DNA of 64,000 nt from Lolium rigidum (Eukaryota; Streptophyta; Magnoliopsida; Poales; Poaceae): assembly GCF_022539505.1 (NCBI RefSeq), contig NC_061512.1, forward strand, positions 146,737,962-146,801,961, written 5' to 3'. This document shows, in pieces, positions 1 through 12,400 of this stretch. The position numbers were made by a program, and so were the translations under genes. The notes beneath the pieces were generated by a model. The model saw nothing but the letters and a program-made list of their open reading frames with translations, made no database searches and was not told the origin of the DNA. The stretch's first letter is position 1. Every line of letters begins with the position of its first letter.

Positions 1-1183
1 TGGATGCAATATTCATCTTTGATTTGATTAATTCCACAAGGTCTATGTATTCCACAAAAATTAACATGCTTATAGGAAATAGCATTCTTAGGAGTTTGAG
101 CATGCTTGTTGCAATAATTAACAACAATTTCATTCTTTATGCAAGCCTCTTTAAAAGGTTCATGATACTTATCAAAATTATTTTTAGGCAATTCAAAATG
201 AGAAGCAAAGGCTTTATAAAGATTTGCAGCAACTTGAGAGTCAAGACCATAAGTAGCACTCATATTTCGAAATTTATCGGTATCCATGAAAGCTTCAATG
301 CATTCATAATCATAATTTATACCTGACTCTTTACCTTCATTGTTCTCCCATCCTTCAACGTTGTCCTCAATCCGATCAAGGAGGTCCCACCTAGCTTCAA
401 CCTCCTTGCTTGTGAAAGATCCCTCCGAACACGCGTCCGGATAGTCCTTGTGTTGTCCCGAAAGTCTCGCATAAAAATTGTTAACAATAACATTACGGGG
501 GAGCTCATGAATGGGACATTTGAGCATTAGAGATTTCAATCTCCCCCACGCTTGAGAAATACTCTCTCCATCACGAGGATAAAAGTTATAAATATAATTC
601 CTATCAATATGCACTTCATGCGGAGGATAAAATTTAGAATAAAAGAGAGATGCAATTTCCTCCCAACCAAGAGAATGCCTATTCTCCAACAATTTATACC
701 AATGCGCCGCTTTACCGGACAACGAAACAGAGAATAGCTTCTTCCTCACTTCATCCATAGAGATACCTGCACACTTGAATAACCCACATAATTCGTGCAA
801 AAACAAGTAAATGATCTCTAGGATGGACAGTTCCATCCCCTTTATAGTGGTTGTCCATAACACGTTCAATAATTTTCATGGGTATTTTATAAGGAATACT
901 TTCAGCAGGTGGATTTAAAATATCGAAGCATTATTAGAGTTATCGCATATGGGAGATAAAGCATTATCGAACAAATTTTCTCCCTTAAAGATGGGAAGCT
1001 AAAAAGACCACAAAAACTAGCTTCCCCAAGCTTAGACTTCTTCATAGCATTAGCAGTAATTGCATTCATACTAATAACATCGCTACTAGCATGCAAATAA
1101 GGTTCCATAGGTTTTTTAATTTTCGCATCAAACAATTCATGTTTTAAATCAGGAAATAGAATAAGAAGCTCATTGTTGTCCAT
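1..1183 (-). pseudogene. gag: gag of Athila-type retrotransposon, frameshifted and partial
   Basis: The frame starts at an ATG at 1183 with MDNNELLILFPDLKHE and runs toward position 1. The first ~70 residues end in the motif ANAMKKSKLGEAS, which is shared with the ORF of element B. The frame is then broken about three times, near 1000, 918 and 805, by single-base changes. From about 840 to 1 it is open. The retrotransposon gag domain is recognisable there from GKAAHWYKLLENRHSLGWEE, FYSKFYPPHEVHIDRNYIYN, QAWGRLKSLMLKCPIHELP and AFMDTDKFRNMSATYGLDSQ. The product would be the capsid-type protein that packages element RNA into cytoplasmic particles. It continues past the window edge, so protease and polymerase are not seen. 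The frameshifts make it inactive as read, unless some are assembly errors. Confidence 0.85.
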
Positions 1184-1318
1184 TATGCCAAACTAGTGTA
1201 AACAAGAAACAACAAGATGCAATTGCAGGATCTAAAGGAAATAGCTTCGAGCAAACACACAACGGCAACAGAAAAGTACTTCACCTGGGACCGGAGTATG
1301 AGTGCCTTTTACCTTTCC

Positions 1319-1336
1319 TCCCCGGCAACGGCGCCA
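1319..1336 (-). other. Primer-binding site, tRNA-Asp type
   Basis: On the minus strand the 18 bases read TGGCGCCGTTGCCGGGGA. This is complementary to the 3' end of plant tRNA-Asp(GUC) including CCA, the primer used by the Athila lineage. It lies 10 bases inside the LTR end. Confidence 0.9.
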
Positions 1337-1346
1337 GAAAAGTGCT

Positions 1347-3035
1347 TGATGTCTACGGGAGCTTCTATTCTTGTAGACAGTGTTGGGCCTCCAAGAGCAG
1401 AGGTTTGTAGAACAGCAGAAAGTTTCCCTTAAGTGGATCACCCAAGGTTTATCGAACTCAGGGAGGAAGAGGTCAAAGATATCCCTCTCATGCAACCCTG
1501 CAACCACAAAGCAAGAAGTCTCTTGTGTCCCCAACACACCTAATAGGTGCACTAGTTCGGCGAAGAGATAGTGAAATACGAGTGGTATGAATAAGCAGTA
1601 GCAACGGCGGAAAAGTGCTCGCCCAGGACAAGAAACAAGCAAGTAGTAACGCAACAGATGAGTAACGCAAGAAAACAAGTAAACAAGCAGCAATAGCAGT
1701 ATTTAGGAACAAGGCCTAGGGATTAGACTTTCACTAGTGGACACTCTCAACATTGATCACATAATGTAACGTGATAAATGCATACTCTACACTTTTGTTG
1801 GATGATGAACACATTGCGTAGGATTACACGAACCCTCAATGCCGGAGTTAACAAGCTCCACAATAATGCTCATATTTTAGTAACCTTTAGTGTAAGATAG
1901 ATCAAAAGACTAAACCAAGTACTAACATAGCATGCACACTCGTCACCTTCATGCATATGTAGGAGGAATAGATCACATCAATATTATCATAGCAATAGTT
2001 AACTTCGCAATCTACAAGAGATCATGATCATAGCATAAACCAAGTACTAACACGGTGCACGCACCGTCACCTTTGCACACATGCAGGAGGAATAAACTAC
2101 TTTAATAACAAATCACTAGAGTAGCACATAGATAAATTGTGATACAAACATGCTGCAATCATAAAGAGATATAAATAAGCACCTCACTATGCCATTCAAC
2201 ATTGAGTAAGTATTCTGTGAAATATGGCCTAAGAGACCCACACGGTGCACACACCTGTCACCTTTACACACGTGGGACAAGGAGTCTCCGGAGATCACAT
2301 AAGTAAAACTCACTTGACTAGCATAATGACATCTAGATTACAAGCATCATCATATGAATCTCAATCATGTAAAGCAGCTCATGAGATTATTGTATTGAGG
2401 TACATGGGAGAGAGATGAACCACATAGCTACAGCGAAGCCCTCAGCCTCAGGGGTGAATTACTCCCTCCTCATCATGGGGGCAGCGATGGCGGTGAAGAT
2501 GGCGGTGAAGACGGCGGTGGAGATGGCTCCGGGGCAATTCCCCGTCCGGCAGGTGCCGGAATAGAGACTTCTGTCCCCCGAATTGGAGTTTCGCGATGGC
2601 GGCGGCGCCACAGTAACTTTTCTGGAGTTTCGTCAATTGGTGTCGAGGTTTTAGGTCACGGCGACTTAAATAGGCGAAGAGTCGGAGTCGGAGGGGGCTG
2701 GGCTGCCCGGACCATAGGGGGCGCGCCCCCTTGGGCCGCGCCGCCCACAGGTGTGGGGCCCCCCGGCACCCCTCCGACCTTTCTTCGGTGCTCCGGAAGC
2801 TTCGCGTATTTCTAAGACTTTCGGCGTTGATTTCGTCCGATTCCGAAAATATTTCGTTACTAGGATTTCCGAAACCAAAAACAGCAGAAAAAAGGAACTG
2901 GCACTTCGGCATCTTGTTAATAGGTTAGTTCCAGAAAATGCACGAATATGACATAAAGTGTGCATATAACATGTAGATAACATCAATAATGTGGCATGGA
3001 ACACAAAAAATTATCGATACGTTGGAGACGTATCA
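1347..3035 (-). repeat. 5' LTR of the left Athila-type element
   Basis: The LTR is about 1.69 kb. Its 5' end is TGATACGTCTCCAACGTATC at 3035 and its 3' end is at 1347, 10 bases before the primer-binding site. A TATA-like CTATTTAAG lies on the minus strand near 2663-2672. A GC-rich stretch at 2460-2800 matches the promoter/leader portion of the element A and B LTRs. The U5 side (1347-1690) contains a sequence block not seen in the LTRs of A or B. The primer-site-like string CAACGGC followed by AGAAAAGT occurs three times, near 1264, 1329 and 1605. Confidence 0.8.
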
Positions 3036-4112
3036 GCTACTCTGACCATGAGAGGTAAATGCTTACTTTGTATGTCACTATGTCTATTCAGAAAATGCAC
3101 TTCTTTAGCTTCTTGTCATTTGGACTTACTTAAGTTTCTGAATTTCATCGGGTTTGTCCTCTCGCTCCATATCTCTACAAATATTTTTCTCAACCTTTAC
3201 CGACATCGGTATATCTTATGGGCATAGGAAAGTGATATGTCGACCACAAGCTTGGGGCAAATAGGCTGGCTATAGATTAAAAATGAACTTTAGTAAAAGA
3301 AATAGATATGTAGATCTTCGATAAAAATGAACTTTAGTAAAAATGAACTATAGCTAACTTGTCTTGCTAGAAAGAGTATACCACAGCAAATCATATGCAG
3401 TCCAAAGGATACCGAGGTACATCACATTGCTTCTCTTTGGTTTTTCGTGCAATAGTAGCCTTGAAAATACAATTCACTAAATGAACATTTATGTGAACTG
3501 TTCCTTTGCAAAGATATGTAAATCTTCTTATTATCAATGCCATGTTGTCCGATCAGAAATCTTGGTTTCAGATGCCCTATGCATTAATTGGCTAGATCTT
3601 CACCATGATGATTGGGCTTCAAAAGCTACTATTCAGACACTTTATTTACATTTGAATTTCAATACATAATAGTTGAGTTTGTCTTATTCAGATTGGGACT
3701 GGTTGCCACCAGTATTGGCCTCACACCTTGTACAACGATTTCTCGGATCGCGCCGTTCGATGCCTCCATTTATGTCATTTTCTTGCACTGTATGCATCTA
3801 TGGTGCTTCTAAGCTAGGCGAGGAGACGAGGACACTTGAGGCTCATTGGGCCTTTTTGCTACATATTTTGGTATGTCTTTCAAGCTTGCAATTTTCATAT
3901 GCCTGAATAGCAGATTATTTCTCTTTTAATTAATATACAAATTCTCGTGTTTCGGAAATTCCTTGACGTTGGCCAATTATAGTCCTTTATATGCAAGCCT
4001 CTAATTTTTGTTACATGGTTTCATAGTGTAGTGATTTTTCTTAATGGATTTTTCCCAACCTAATAATCTACTTGATCAAGCGTTAGTGTAAGGTTAGTTT
4101 GTTTAGCAGTAC
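3036..4112. other. Unassigned AT-rich spacer
   Basis: This segment lies between the 5' end of the left Athila LTR and the 3' end of the inverted long LTR. I see no long ORF, LTR end or recognisable protein motif. A 14-base string AAAATGAACTTTAG occurs twice at 3280-3340. It is probably old flanking or relic transposon DNA. Confidence 0.5.
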
Positions 4113-7100
4113 TGTGATGACCCAGCGTACCACTGCATGGTGTAGTACACAAGTCGTTGACATAACACAAGCGAAACACCGTTCCACTCATATTACATCT
4201 CTCAGAGTGGTACAACAGAAACATATGCGAGTCCAAGGTATGTCTATAGAAGTACACACGAGTTGTTTACATAAGATCAACACAACCTCCTACTTTACAG
4301 TGAGGTAAAACTTCAATTAAAGCTCCGGAAGAACGATTCGTAGTCTATCTTATTGCTAACCCAAGTTTAAGAGCTACCTGGCTTGCTATAGAAATCTAGC
4401 TACTTAGGTGCTAGGATTAGGGAAAGGTTCCCTTCTATTACTAGTCTAGGTTTCCATTATAGTTGGTGCAGAAGTTGACTCCATTGACTTCTTTGATTGG
4501 ATTCTTCATCTTGTTGCAGTTGACTTCTTTGTCTTCGAGTTCCACGGTAGTTTCTCCTTCGGTGCCTTGATCTAAGAAGGGGGTTCAAATGGGATAGAAT
4601 GAGTACGAGCGTACTCAGCAAGTTCATATTAGGAAATATGTGTATCATGCACTAGCTACGGCCATAGACCGGAAAGTCATAGGCCAATGCAAGTTTTCAT
4701 AAACATTTCTTCAAAAGGTTTATTTTATTCCGAAAACTATGCCCGTCGGTCTTCACAGGTTGACTAGAACTTCATGGAGTTCCTTTCCTGCCGCGTTCGC
4801 AGCTTCCTTCCCGAACGAGGAGTGACGACCACAATTTGATACACTCGCAGAGGTGCGTTACTTTTCCCATAAGAGAACTTATCCTTGTTGCCAACCGAGT
4901 AGCATGCTCGTCCACACTTCCTTTGGTGTGAGGCCAGGTGTAAGATCCAAGCCCACACCGCCTTCTCCGCGACTGCAAACCCACCCTTTTGTCCAACCGT
5001 ACACCTCCAGTAGACTTCTCTCGATAATACGGCTTTACTCATGGTGTACTCCGGACAATCCCTCATAGATCGTAGAGCCTATCATCACCAATGGATGGGG
5101 ATTTAAAAGGATTTCCCAACCTATTGCGGCAGTGCCTCCAGCACCCCACCGGCTCTCCGATCCGTTGGCGTGCGAAGGGAAAAGATACGGCTGGCTTCCC
5201 GCAGAGCCATTATAGATCTCATGGTCAACGCGGTTTGTACGGCGCTAGAATCACCGGACGGCATTGGTAATTAATCCTAGGGTGATATAACCCATGCAAT
5301 GGAACCTCCACCATATCAACACATACCATGGTTCCATTGCCCACCACATAGTCATATTCATAATTGTAAAATAATACTTTGCTTTTCAATGCATGAGTGA
5401 TAAGTATAGTACTTTGCATATAATTTGATAAAAATAATCAAATGACATGAGCAAGCGATGAACTTGCCTTTCTTGATCGCAAGATTATGCGGGCAAAAGC
5501 TTCGATACGTGAGAAGTCCAAATGCTGAAATACCATCATCGTCCAGTAAGGACAATGTTTAAAGAACTGGCAATAATGCTATAATGCATAGTATGAGATG
5601 CAATCGTCCCGAGCGTAATCTAACCTCGATGATTTAGGATGGATGAGTTGTAAATATTTCTTTAGGGTTGGTTGTACTTTTAGGATGGTTCTCAAACAAG
5701 ATTCTTATTAGGGTTTGGTTAAATTAACATCTTAAACAAGTGATATAAGACATCATAACAATCTTACACATAAAGAATAGTGGTGGAATAATATGTAAAG
5801 AACAGTTGTCAATTTTAAGTTCTACAGGACATGGTTAATGATTACTTATATTATACTTCAAAAGAATAAGTTTTGAAGAACATGTTAATTAAGAATTAAT
5901 GAGTACTCCAAAGAAGGATTAGGGCTTCTAAGGTTTGATTGACATTTGTACTTCAAAAGAATAACTTTTGAAGAACAGGTTAATAAGGACAAGAACTACT
6001 TTAAATAGGAGCTAAGTGCTATTAGGGTTTACTAATAGGGCTAGTTGGTGCTTAAGTAGAAGTGATCTTCATGTAGCAAGTATTAGTAGGTTTATTACTA
6101 TGGTTTCTCCTAAGCATCATATCAAAGGATGGTTATCAAGGTGTTGCTATGAGTTAGGGTTTACTATGACTTCATATTTGCTTTACCAAATAATTTCTAA
6201 TAGTTCCTAAACTAAATGGCTTATCATTTCCTAAGTAGGGTTTAGTGGAATAGGAGCATGTGATGTGATTTGCTTCACAAGGTTGGTATTAGGTTTATTA
6301 TTATGGTGCTATTAAATTATGATGGTTGAGGCTGATCCTAATGGTATGGTATATAGTAGTAGTGATCAATAGTACTAATTCAATTAACAAGTTAGGGTTT
6401 ATACCTAGGTGATACTAGTGGATCATATAGGTTTTAATTAAGAATAGGAACATGAAATGATAATCTCATGTGACTTGGTTTTATGCTAGTGGATCCTAAG
6501 CATGCATTCAATTGTTGCTTATTAGGGTTCTATATGTCAAGTAAATCTTACATGATCACATGAAATAATGGGATCCATGTCTTACTCAAATTGAAACTAG
6601 GGTTTCTAAATTATGGTACAACTCCTAAAATGATGATTGGAAATATAGGTGTGGTAACTAATTACTTTGAAGCATAATTAATAATGGTTTGACATTTTAT
6701 TAACTTCCACAAGAATTAATAATTAGGGTAACTCCTAATTAAGTTTAATTCAGAGATAAGGGTTTAAGAATTATTACTAGGTTTTAAATATAATAAATTG
6801 CAAATTAAAATTATTTAAGTTCACAATATTTAAGTTACTAAATTAATATTGATTTTTAGTATTTTCTTGATTTATTATTATTTAAGAAAATAGTAACTTA
6901 GAATTTTCGAATTAGGGTTTATGAATTACCACTGATAATTAAGTTAATACAAATATGATAAAAATTAATCCTAACATTTTACTTAGTTATTGCATAACTA
7001 ATATTTAATTTTGAACTTATCTAATTTATTGATTTCAAATTGGATTTCAAATAATTGGAAAGGCATAATTAACAAAATTAAAAATAAGTGAATTTTTATT

Positions 7101-7927
7101 TTGACACACATTTTTATTTTATATTTTATTTGAATAGAGTTTGTTTTTGTGAACATTTTGATATATTATTTATATTTTTCTGAGTTGAAATGGATTTTAT
7201 ACAATTTTGCAAAGTTTCAGTGATTTTCTGGAATTTGAAATAAATCTAAAACACTAAACTTACCCGTTCACCTATACCCGCAGACTCGATCGGTGGGACT
7301 CGCGTGTCCACCTCAGCAGCCACGCAGCAAGGTCCGGTCAACCTTGACCACGGGTTTGACCTCACCGGCGTTTAACCGCCGGCGGCCTGCTGAGGACGAC
7401 GCCGCCGATTTATGACCTCCCGGGACGCGCGACTAGGATATTCCGACTCCCCTCGAGCTACTGGACACGATGGTGGTGTTGGTTTGGCGAGAAACTCGTC
7501 GGAGCATCGCCGGCAACCATGTGCTGCGGCGGCGCACTCCGGTGAAGAATCAAACGCGAGTTACAGGGCATGCGAGGATGATCTAAAGGGCTTAGGAGAT
7601 GCGCATGCTCACCCTGGTGCTTCCTAGATGGTCGCCGATGTCGATTGGAGACGGAATCGACTTCAACTTCGCCGATTCCGGCGATGTACAGCGGAAGAAG
7701 ATCTTGAAATTGGCCGCACTCGGACCTCCCCGGATGCTCGGCTTCGCCCGGATGCTCTACTCGACGGTGCGCTTCTCCACGTCCATGCGATAGCCTCCGG
7801 GTGGCTCCGGTCGACGGTTAGCCGGAGAACCGGCCGGACATGCGAGTGGGTCCAGTGAGAGATAGAGAGGGCTAGAGAGATAATCGAAGGGCGGCGAAGA
7901 ACAAGGAGATCACGGCGGTTCTTTAGC

Positions 7928-7942
7928 TCCTATTTATAGCCT
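7928..7942 (-). promoter_or_regulatory. TATA box of the long minus-strand LTR
   Basis: The minus strand reads GGCTATAAATAGGAGC. It is followed by a ~330-base GC-rich leader and a CAGG/GTGAGC splice-donor-like site at 7612. Several TGGGC motifs (site II-like plant promoter elements) lie just upstream at about 8220-8290. This is a good candidate for the LTR promoter. Confidence 0.55.
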
Positions 7943-9710
7943 AGGGCGAGGTCCGTATCGGCATTTCACCGGCGGCAATGGCCGGGATGCCTCGCCGACA
8001 ATGGAGGTCTCTGGGGCGCGAATCTTGGCGAGAAGTGGATGAGACGGACGCGAGAAGATTTGGCGAGGCTCTGAGATGATCTCTGGCGTCCGGGATCATC
8101 CCTATCCGCAGAGAGGAGGTGGCAGTGGCTCGCCGTCGCCGTGTCGTCTCGCGGAGAAGAAGAAGAAAAGAGCGTATCTCTTCGCACGAATTTTGATGCA
8201 CCCGAAACGGTACGGTGGTCGTGGGTCGATTTGCTTCGTGGGCTGGGCTTCGACTTGGGCTGCTGTGTGGGCTGCTGCGGTCCACCAGGTGAGTTTCCCT
8301 CTCTTTTATTTTCCTTTTCAAATTTCTGTTTTCTTTTTCTGTTTTTTTTATTTACTGGTTTGAATTCAAATTGAATTCTGTTTTGTTTTGCAGGTTCTAA
8401 TATATTTGAATATCAACAATTTGATACTGTTTCTTACTGTATTGTCTTGTTTGTAAACAACCATTTTATAATTGATTCATTTTAGTTCTTATGAAGCACA
8501 AGTTAAAATTCAAATAGATATTATTTTAGAGTTCATCTCAACTCTTATTTAATTTAGGAATCAAACCTGTTTTAAATAATTTGGAATGTAGAACATGTGT
8601 ATGGTGAACATATTTTATTTTGTAAGTACTTAACCATATTGATTATTCACATATAATTTAGGTATGACTCGGGTTTAACAATTGGAAAGGAGAATAGAAT
8701 TGGTTCATGATTTTATGTGGAGGATTACTTCTAAGGGTTTAAGAAAATGGTTGGATAACTTTATGATTATGATTCTTGCTTAGCACTTCTAGCTTGGATG
8801 TGTACTTGTGATCTATGATACATAAGTTAGGGAACAATATTTTAGGTGGATTGGATCCTATGTGAAGAGGTTTAGGGTTTTGTTAATGCTTCACTAATTT
8901 AAGTATAAATAGGCATGAGGCATGGCAGAGGTTCTACTTATAATCCAAAGGGATACTTGGATTGGTATTTAAATGTGGTCTAGGATTTTAGTAGTGATTA
9001 CCAAGGTGATACACAACTAGGATTAGAATATAAGCATAAGCTAGGTTATGCTAAATTGGCTAGGGTTACTCCTCCATACAAGGCATGAGGTTTGGTCCGG
9101 GGTTAACTACTAGTGATATACTTATTATTTTATGTGGTAGATGATATCTATCAATCATATGGGTTTAACTTATCATCTATATCTACAAGTTATGATCATG
9201 CATTAGACAAGATCCACTCATTCCTCACTAATCCCTCCTTATTATTCCTCTCATCACACTCATCCTAGATTCTTAGGGTTTATAATTAATACTAAGTTGT
9301 GATGATTATGGAATTGGTTTTCTAAGGTATTGTTATTGGAATAGGGTTCTCACCTCCAAGATTAAATATTGACTTGAACAACTAAGATTAGTACTACTCT
9401 AGTATTCTTGTATGAACATGGCTATGATTAGTATTATAACTTCTCTCACTTCTCAATGTCTTGGAATATCCTAAGATCCTACTCAAGAGATGATGATATG
9501 ATCCTCTAAATATATGGTTTGCCTAGGAATTCTACCTTGCAATCTTATGTAGCTTGTTCTTCAGGAAATCTGATAAACCTGCATCTTGTGGTATGCCTCC
9601 ACCTCCTAGCTTCTTCATCTTGATTCTAGCTAATTCACATGGAGTGGCTCTATGTGTTTGTTCCCATGTATGATGGTACTTGAGGATCAAATGGATGAAG
9701 GGTGTGGCTC

Positions 9711-9720
9711 TATTTATAGG
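9711..9720 (-). promoter_or_regulatory. Second TATA-like box upstream in the long LTR
   Basis: The minus strand reads CCTATAAATAGAGCC. About 125 bases downstream, an ATG at about 9615 opens a 28-codon frame beginning MKKLGGGGIPQDAG. It stops just past an AAG/GTAGAA splice-donor-like site at about 9532. This may be a second start site, or the true U3 promoter. The peptide matches nothing I recognise. Confidence 0.35.
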
Positions 9721-10258
9721 CTTGGGCAAGCTCTAGCATCATGACACCTAGGTGGGTGACTCTTGTTTTAGTGGGATGAGTAAGGTGCTTGGTTGTCATG
9801 CTCTCATCCATAGCAATCCTTTGAGCATGAGGTGGCATAGCTTGGAAAGCAAGTCATGTAGATATTTTCATCCCAGGTGGTATAGAGATTATCCTCTCAT
9901 ATGATTTATTTTTGGATAGCCAAGTGGCATTTGCTACTAAATATCTTGTGGATGGTTTTATTATTGTGGATGAGTCATCATACCATCTTTGATTGGATTT
10001 ACATTATAATATTGGTAAAAAGGTTAAGGTTGAAGGTTATTTCTCAATTTTGGATAGTTGGGTTTGATTTCACCAAGGCATGATCATATGAGTTTCAAAA
10101 TACTCATAGTTAGTTTTATTCAAATAGTTTGAACTATAATTTGTAATGTAAATGGATTTAGTTTTATGATATTCCATGTATTTAATAAGTTATGATTTAA
10201 ATAAGAATGTGTGGCTTTTATGCACTTAGACCCTGTGGTTTACCTTATTTATAAGTGA

Positions 10259-10263
10259 ATTAA
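10259..10263. repeat. Target-site duplication, left (ATTAA)
   Basis: ATTAA precedes the first LTR base at 10264. The same five bases follow the last LTR base at 26946-26950. This 5-bp duplication is the size made by retrotransposon integrase and shows that 10264-26945 entered the long LTR as one insertion. Confidence 0.85.
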
Positions 10264-12391
10264 TGTAACACCCCAACTTTTGCAAGCATGTTTATTTATC
10301 CAAAGTGCAAAAATTAGGGGGAACAAAAACTTTTTCTATAAACTAATTAGATGAATTGCCTTGATCTGTTTGTTATAATGAATTGCTTTGATCTGTTGGT
10401 AGATGTATTTTCTTGATCTGCTTGATGAGTTTTGTTTTGAGCTAACTCAAAGAACAACACATGTAGAGGTAAAATCAACAACTCACCTAATAAAACCCAT
10501 GTGTGGCTTAGGAAAAGTGGTTTTCCTTTTTCATATACCTCAAACCCTCTCTAGTCATGACGACATGAGTGAGCCTACTTAAAATCCCTCTTTGTGGTAT
10601 AATCTTGCTCAACCCATCCTTGAATTCAAAGTTTGGGATCATCTACCCCTTAATCCATCCTTCTCTCTTATCCTAGTCACAAACCCTAGGACCTCACAAA
10701 TTTGGTTAAGTCCTAAAACTGTTATCGTGTCCCATTTTGGAGCCCCCGGATTAAGCTACCCCTTGCCATCTAAGGAAATGCATCTGGTCCTAAAACTACC
10801 TTATCATGAGCACTTCTCAACCATATCATTGCCCTGAACCAAATCTCTCTTATACTCATTTATCCTTGTCTATTTTGAGGCCAAGTCGAAAATCTGCTTT
10901 GGCAAGCGTAAAAGTTCCAATTTTGCAGCTTGATATCTAAGCACCCACAACCGTTATTAGTGACCTCAATGCATGGATCTCATCTATTCAACACCCTCTA
11001 CAACTTCCACGTCTTGCATGTCCCATTCTACCTTTGCAACCCATTTGTTCAACTCGATCTTATACCCTTCACAATGTTGCATCACTAGATCCCATTTTCC
11101 TCTTTTACCTTTGCTTTTCTTTCTTCCAATTTTAAATCTCCACCAAAAACCAAGTGTGTACATGGTTGTTACATAATGTGGTAATTATCTACCCTTGAGA
11201 GCACTTCTCCCAAAACATTTTACTGCCAAAAACCCTATTAAGGTTCTTCCCTATTTTGACCATATGACTATTTTCTAGTTTTAGCAAAGCTTTTCCATTT
11301 TTTTTCCTAAATAAATTAGGAAAAGTGGGTGGTACCTCATACCATCCCTTTCCAACCCAAAAATGCATCTATAAAACCATCTCACTTGATTCTTATTTTC
11401 TTTTAACAAAATGCTTGTTTATGGCACTTAATGCAAGTTATTTTTTTTTTTTTATTTTTTTTTTTTTTTTAATATGAGGGAGCTATGCATGGATTACTTT
11501 AGCAACTAAAACCTCTTCTTAACTCAAATCTTCCTCTTTCAAATACAAGTTCAAATAAAATTCCTTCAATTAGGGCCATACTCTTCTTGGTGATCCAAAC
11601 CTTTACTAATTAAATTCCCTTTTGGCATGGCATCTTCTTTACATCCAACACTCCTCTCCAACCTATATTTTACAACTATCACTTTAAAAAAAAAAGAAGG
11701 TTTTTGAGTCCTTACAAATCTGGTCCCTTTTGACCCATTGATCCCCAACCTCATCTCTAGTTTTGCAAAACTATTTTAAATCTCTCCAAGTCATCACCTC
11801 TCCACCACTAGCACCACACCATGGCCATTTTGGCATCACCTTGCACCCAACCTTTTTGCTTAAAAGAGTGGCCGGCCATAGCATGCATGGTTTTAGTAGG
11901 AATATCTCTCCCTCTCTCTCCTATCTTGACCCATCAATAAGCTACCACGAACCGCATCCCTACCTAGCTTCCCCTCACCAGACCCTACACCCCTACTCCA
12001 CCACTTTTCCTCTTCCCCTCACCATTTCCCTTCCCAATGCCCTAAATGACATAGACCTTGACCAAACGCCCTAAGACAAGCACTCCTGCACCTCTAATCA
12101 TGTCTAGGACCTAGCCCCGGATTCCTAGAGTCATGAGATGCTCATCTCTCGTGTCCCAATGCCTCCAGCCTCCTCCGCCCGACCATGCCAACCCGGTGAT
12201 CACCGTTCTCGGCCAACAAGCCGGCCAGCACCCCACCTCCTTAGATCTCGCCATGATGATGCCCCGGCGTCGCCATCTCCTAGGCGCATGCTCCCGAGGC
12301 CCGCGCTGCCCCACGCGAGCCGGTCCCGAGCTCGCCTTGGACGTGATCACCACGCCACCGCCGCGTTCCCAACCGAGGCCACCCCGCCCGG

Positions 12392-12400
12392 CTATAAAAG
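12392..12400 (+). promoter_or_regulatory. TATA box of LTR1
   Basis: CTATAAAAG sits in GGCTATAAAAGGGCACCCC, at the boundary between AT-rich U3 and GC-rich leader. The copy in LTR2 is identical at 20522-20530. LTR3 lacks this part. Transcription would start about 30 bases downstream, in a CT-rich stretch. Confidence 0.65.

Larger units (their letters stand above)
1..3035 (-). mobile_element. Athila-lineage LTR retrotransposon, 5' part (continues off the left edge)
   Basis: Read on the minus strand, the order is LTR (3035 to 1347), tRNA-Asp primer-binding site (1336 to 1319), leader, then a gag-like reading frame running off the window. This is the normal 5' end of a Ty3/gypsy Athila element. 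The LTR begins TGATACGTC and ends ATCA, as do the LTRs of elements A and B further right, so the three belong to related families. The sequence resembles wheat-group Sabrina/WHAM-type elements from memory; the exact family was not checked. Only one LTR is in the window, so completeness and target duplication cannot be judged. Confidence 0.85.
4113..10263 (-). repeat. Very long LTR (minus strand), 3' portion
   Basis: On the minus strand this segment ends in GGTACGCTGGGTCATCACA at 4113, a typical LTR 3' end. Its 5' start appears beyond the array insertion as TGTAATATCCCAGG at 27110. The LTR would be about 6.3 kb plus gap 1. A TATA box, GC-rich leader and 5' splice-site-like sequence lie at 7600-7942, and a second TATA at 9711-9720. 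No primer-binding site follows position 4113, so this is a 3' or solo LTR rather than a 5' LTR. Its 3' 2.5 kb (4113 to about 6650) recurs inverted at about 28330-30770 with roughly 95% identity over the first 400 bases. Nothing here looks protein-coding. Confidence 0.65.
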
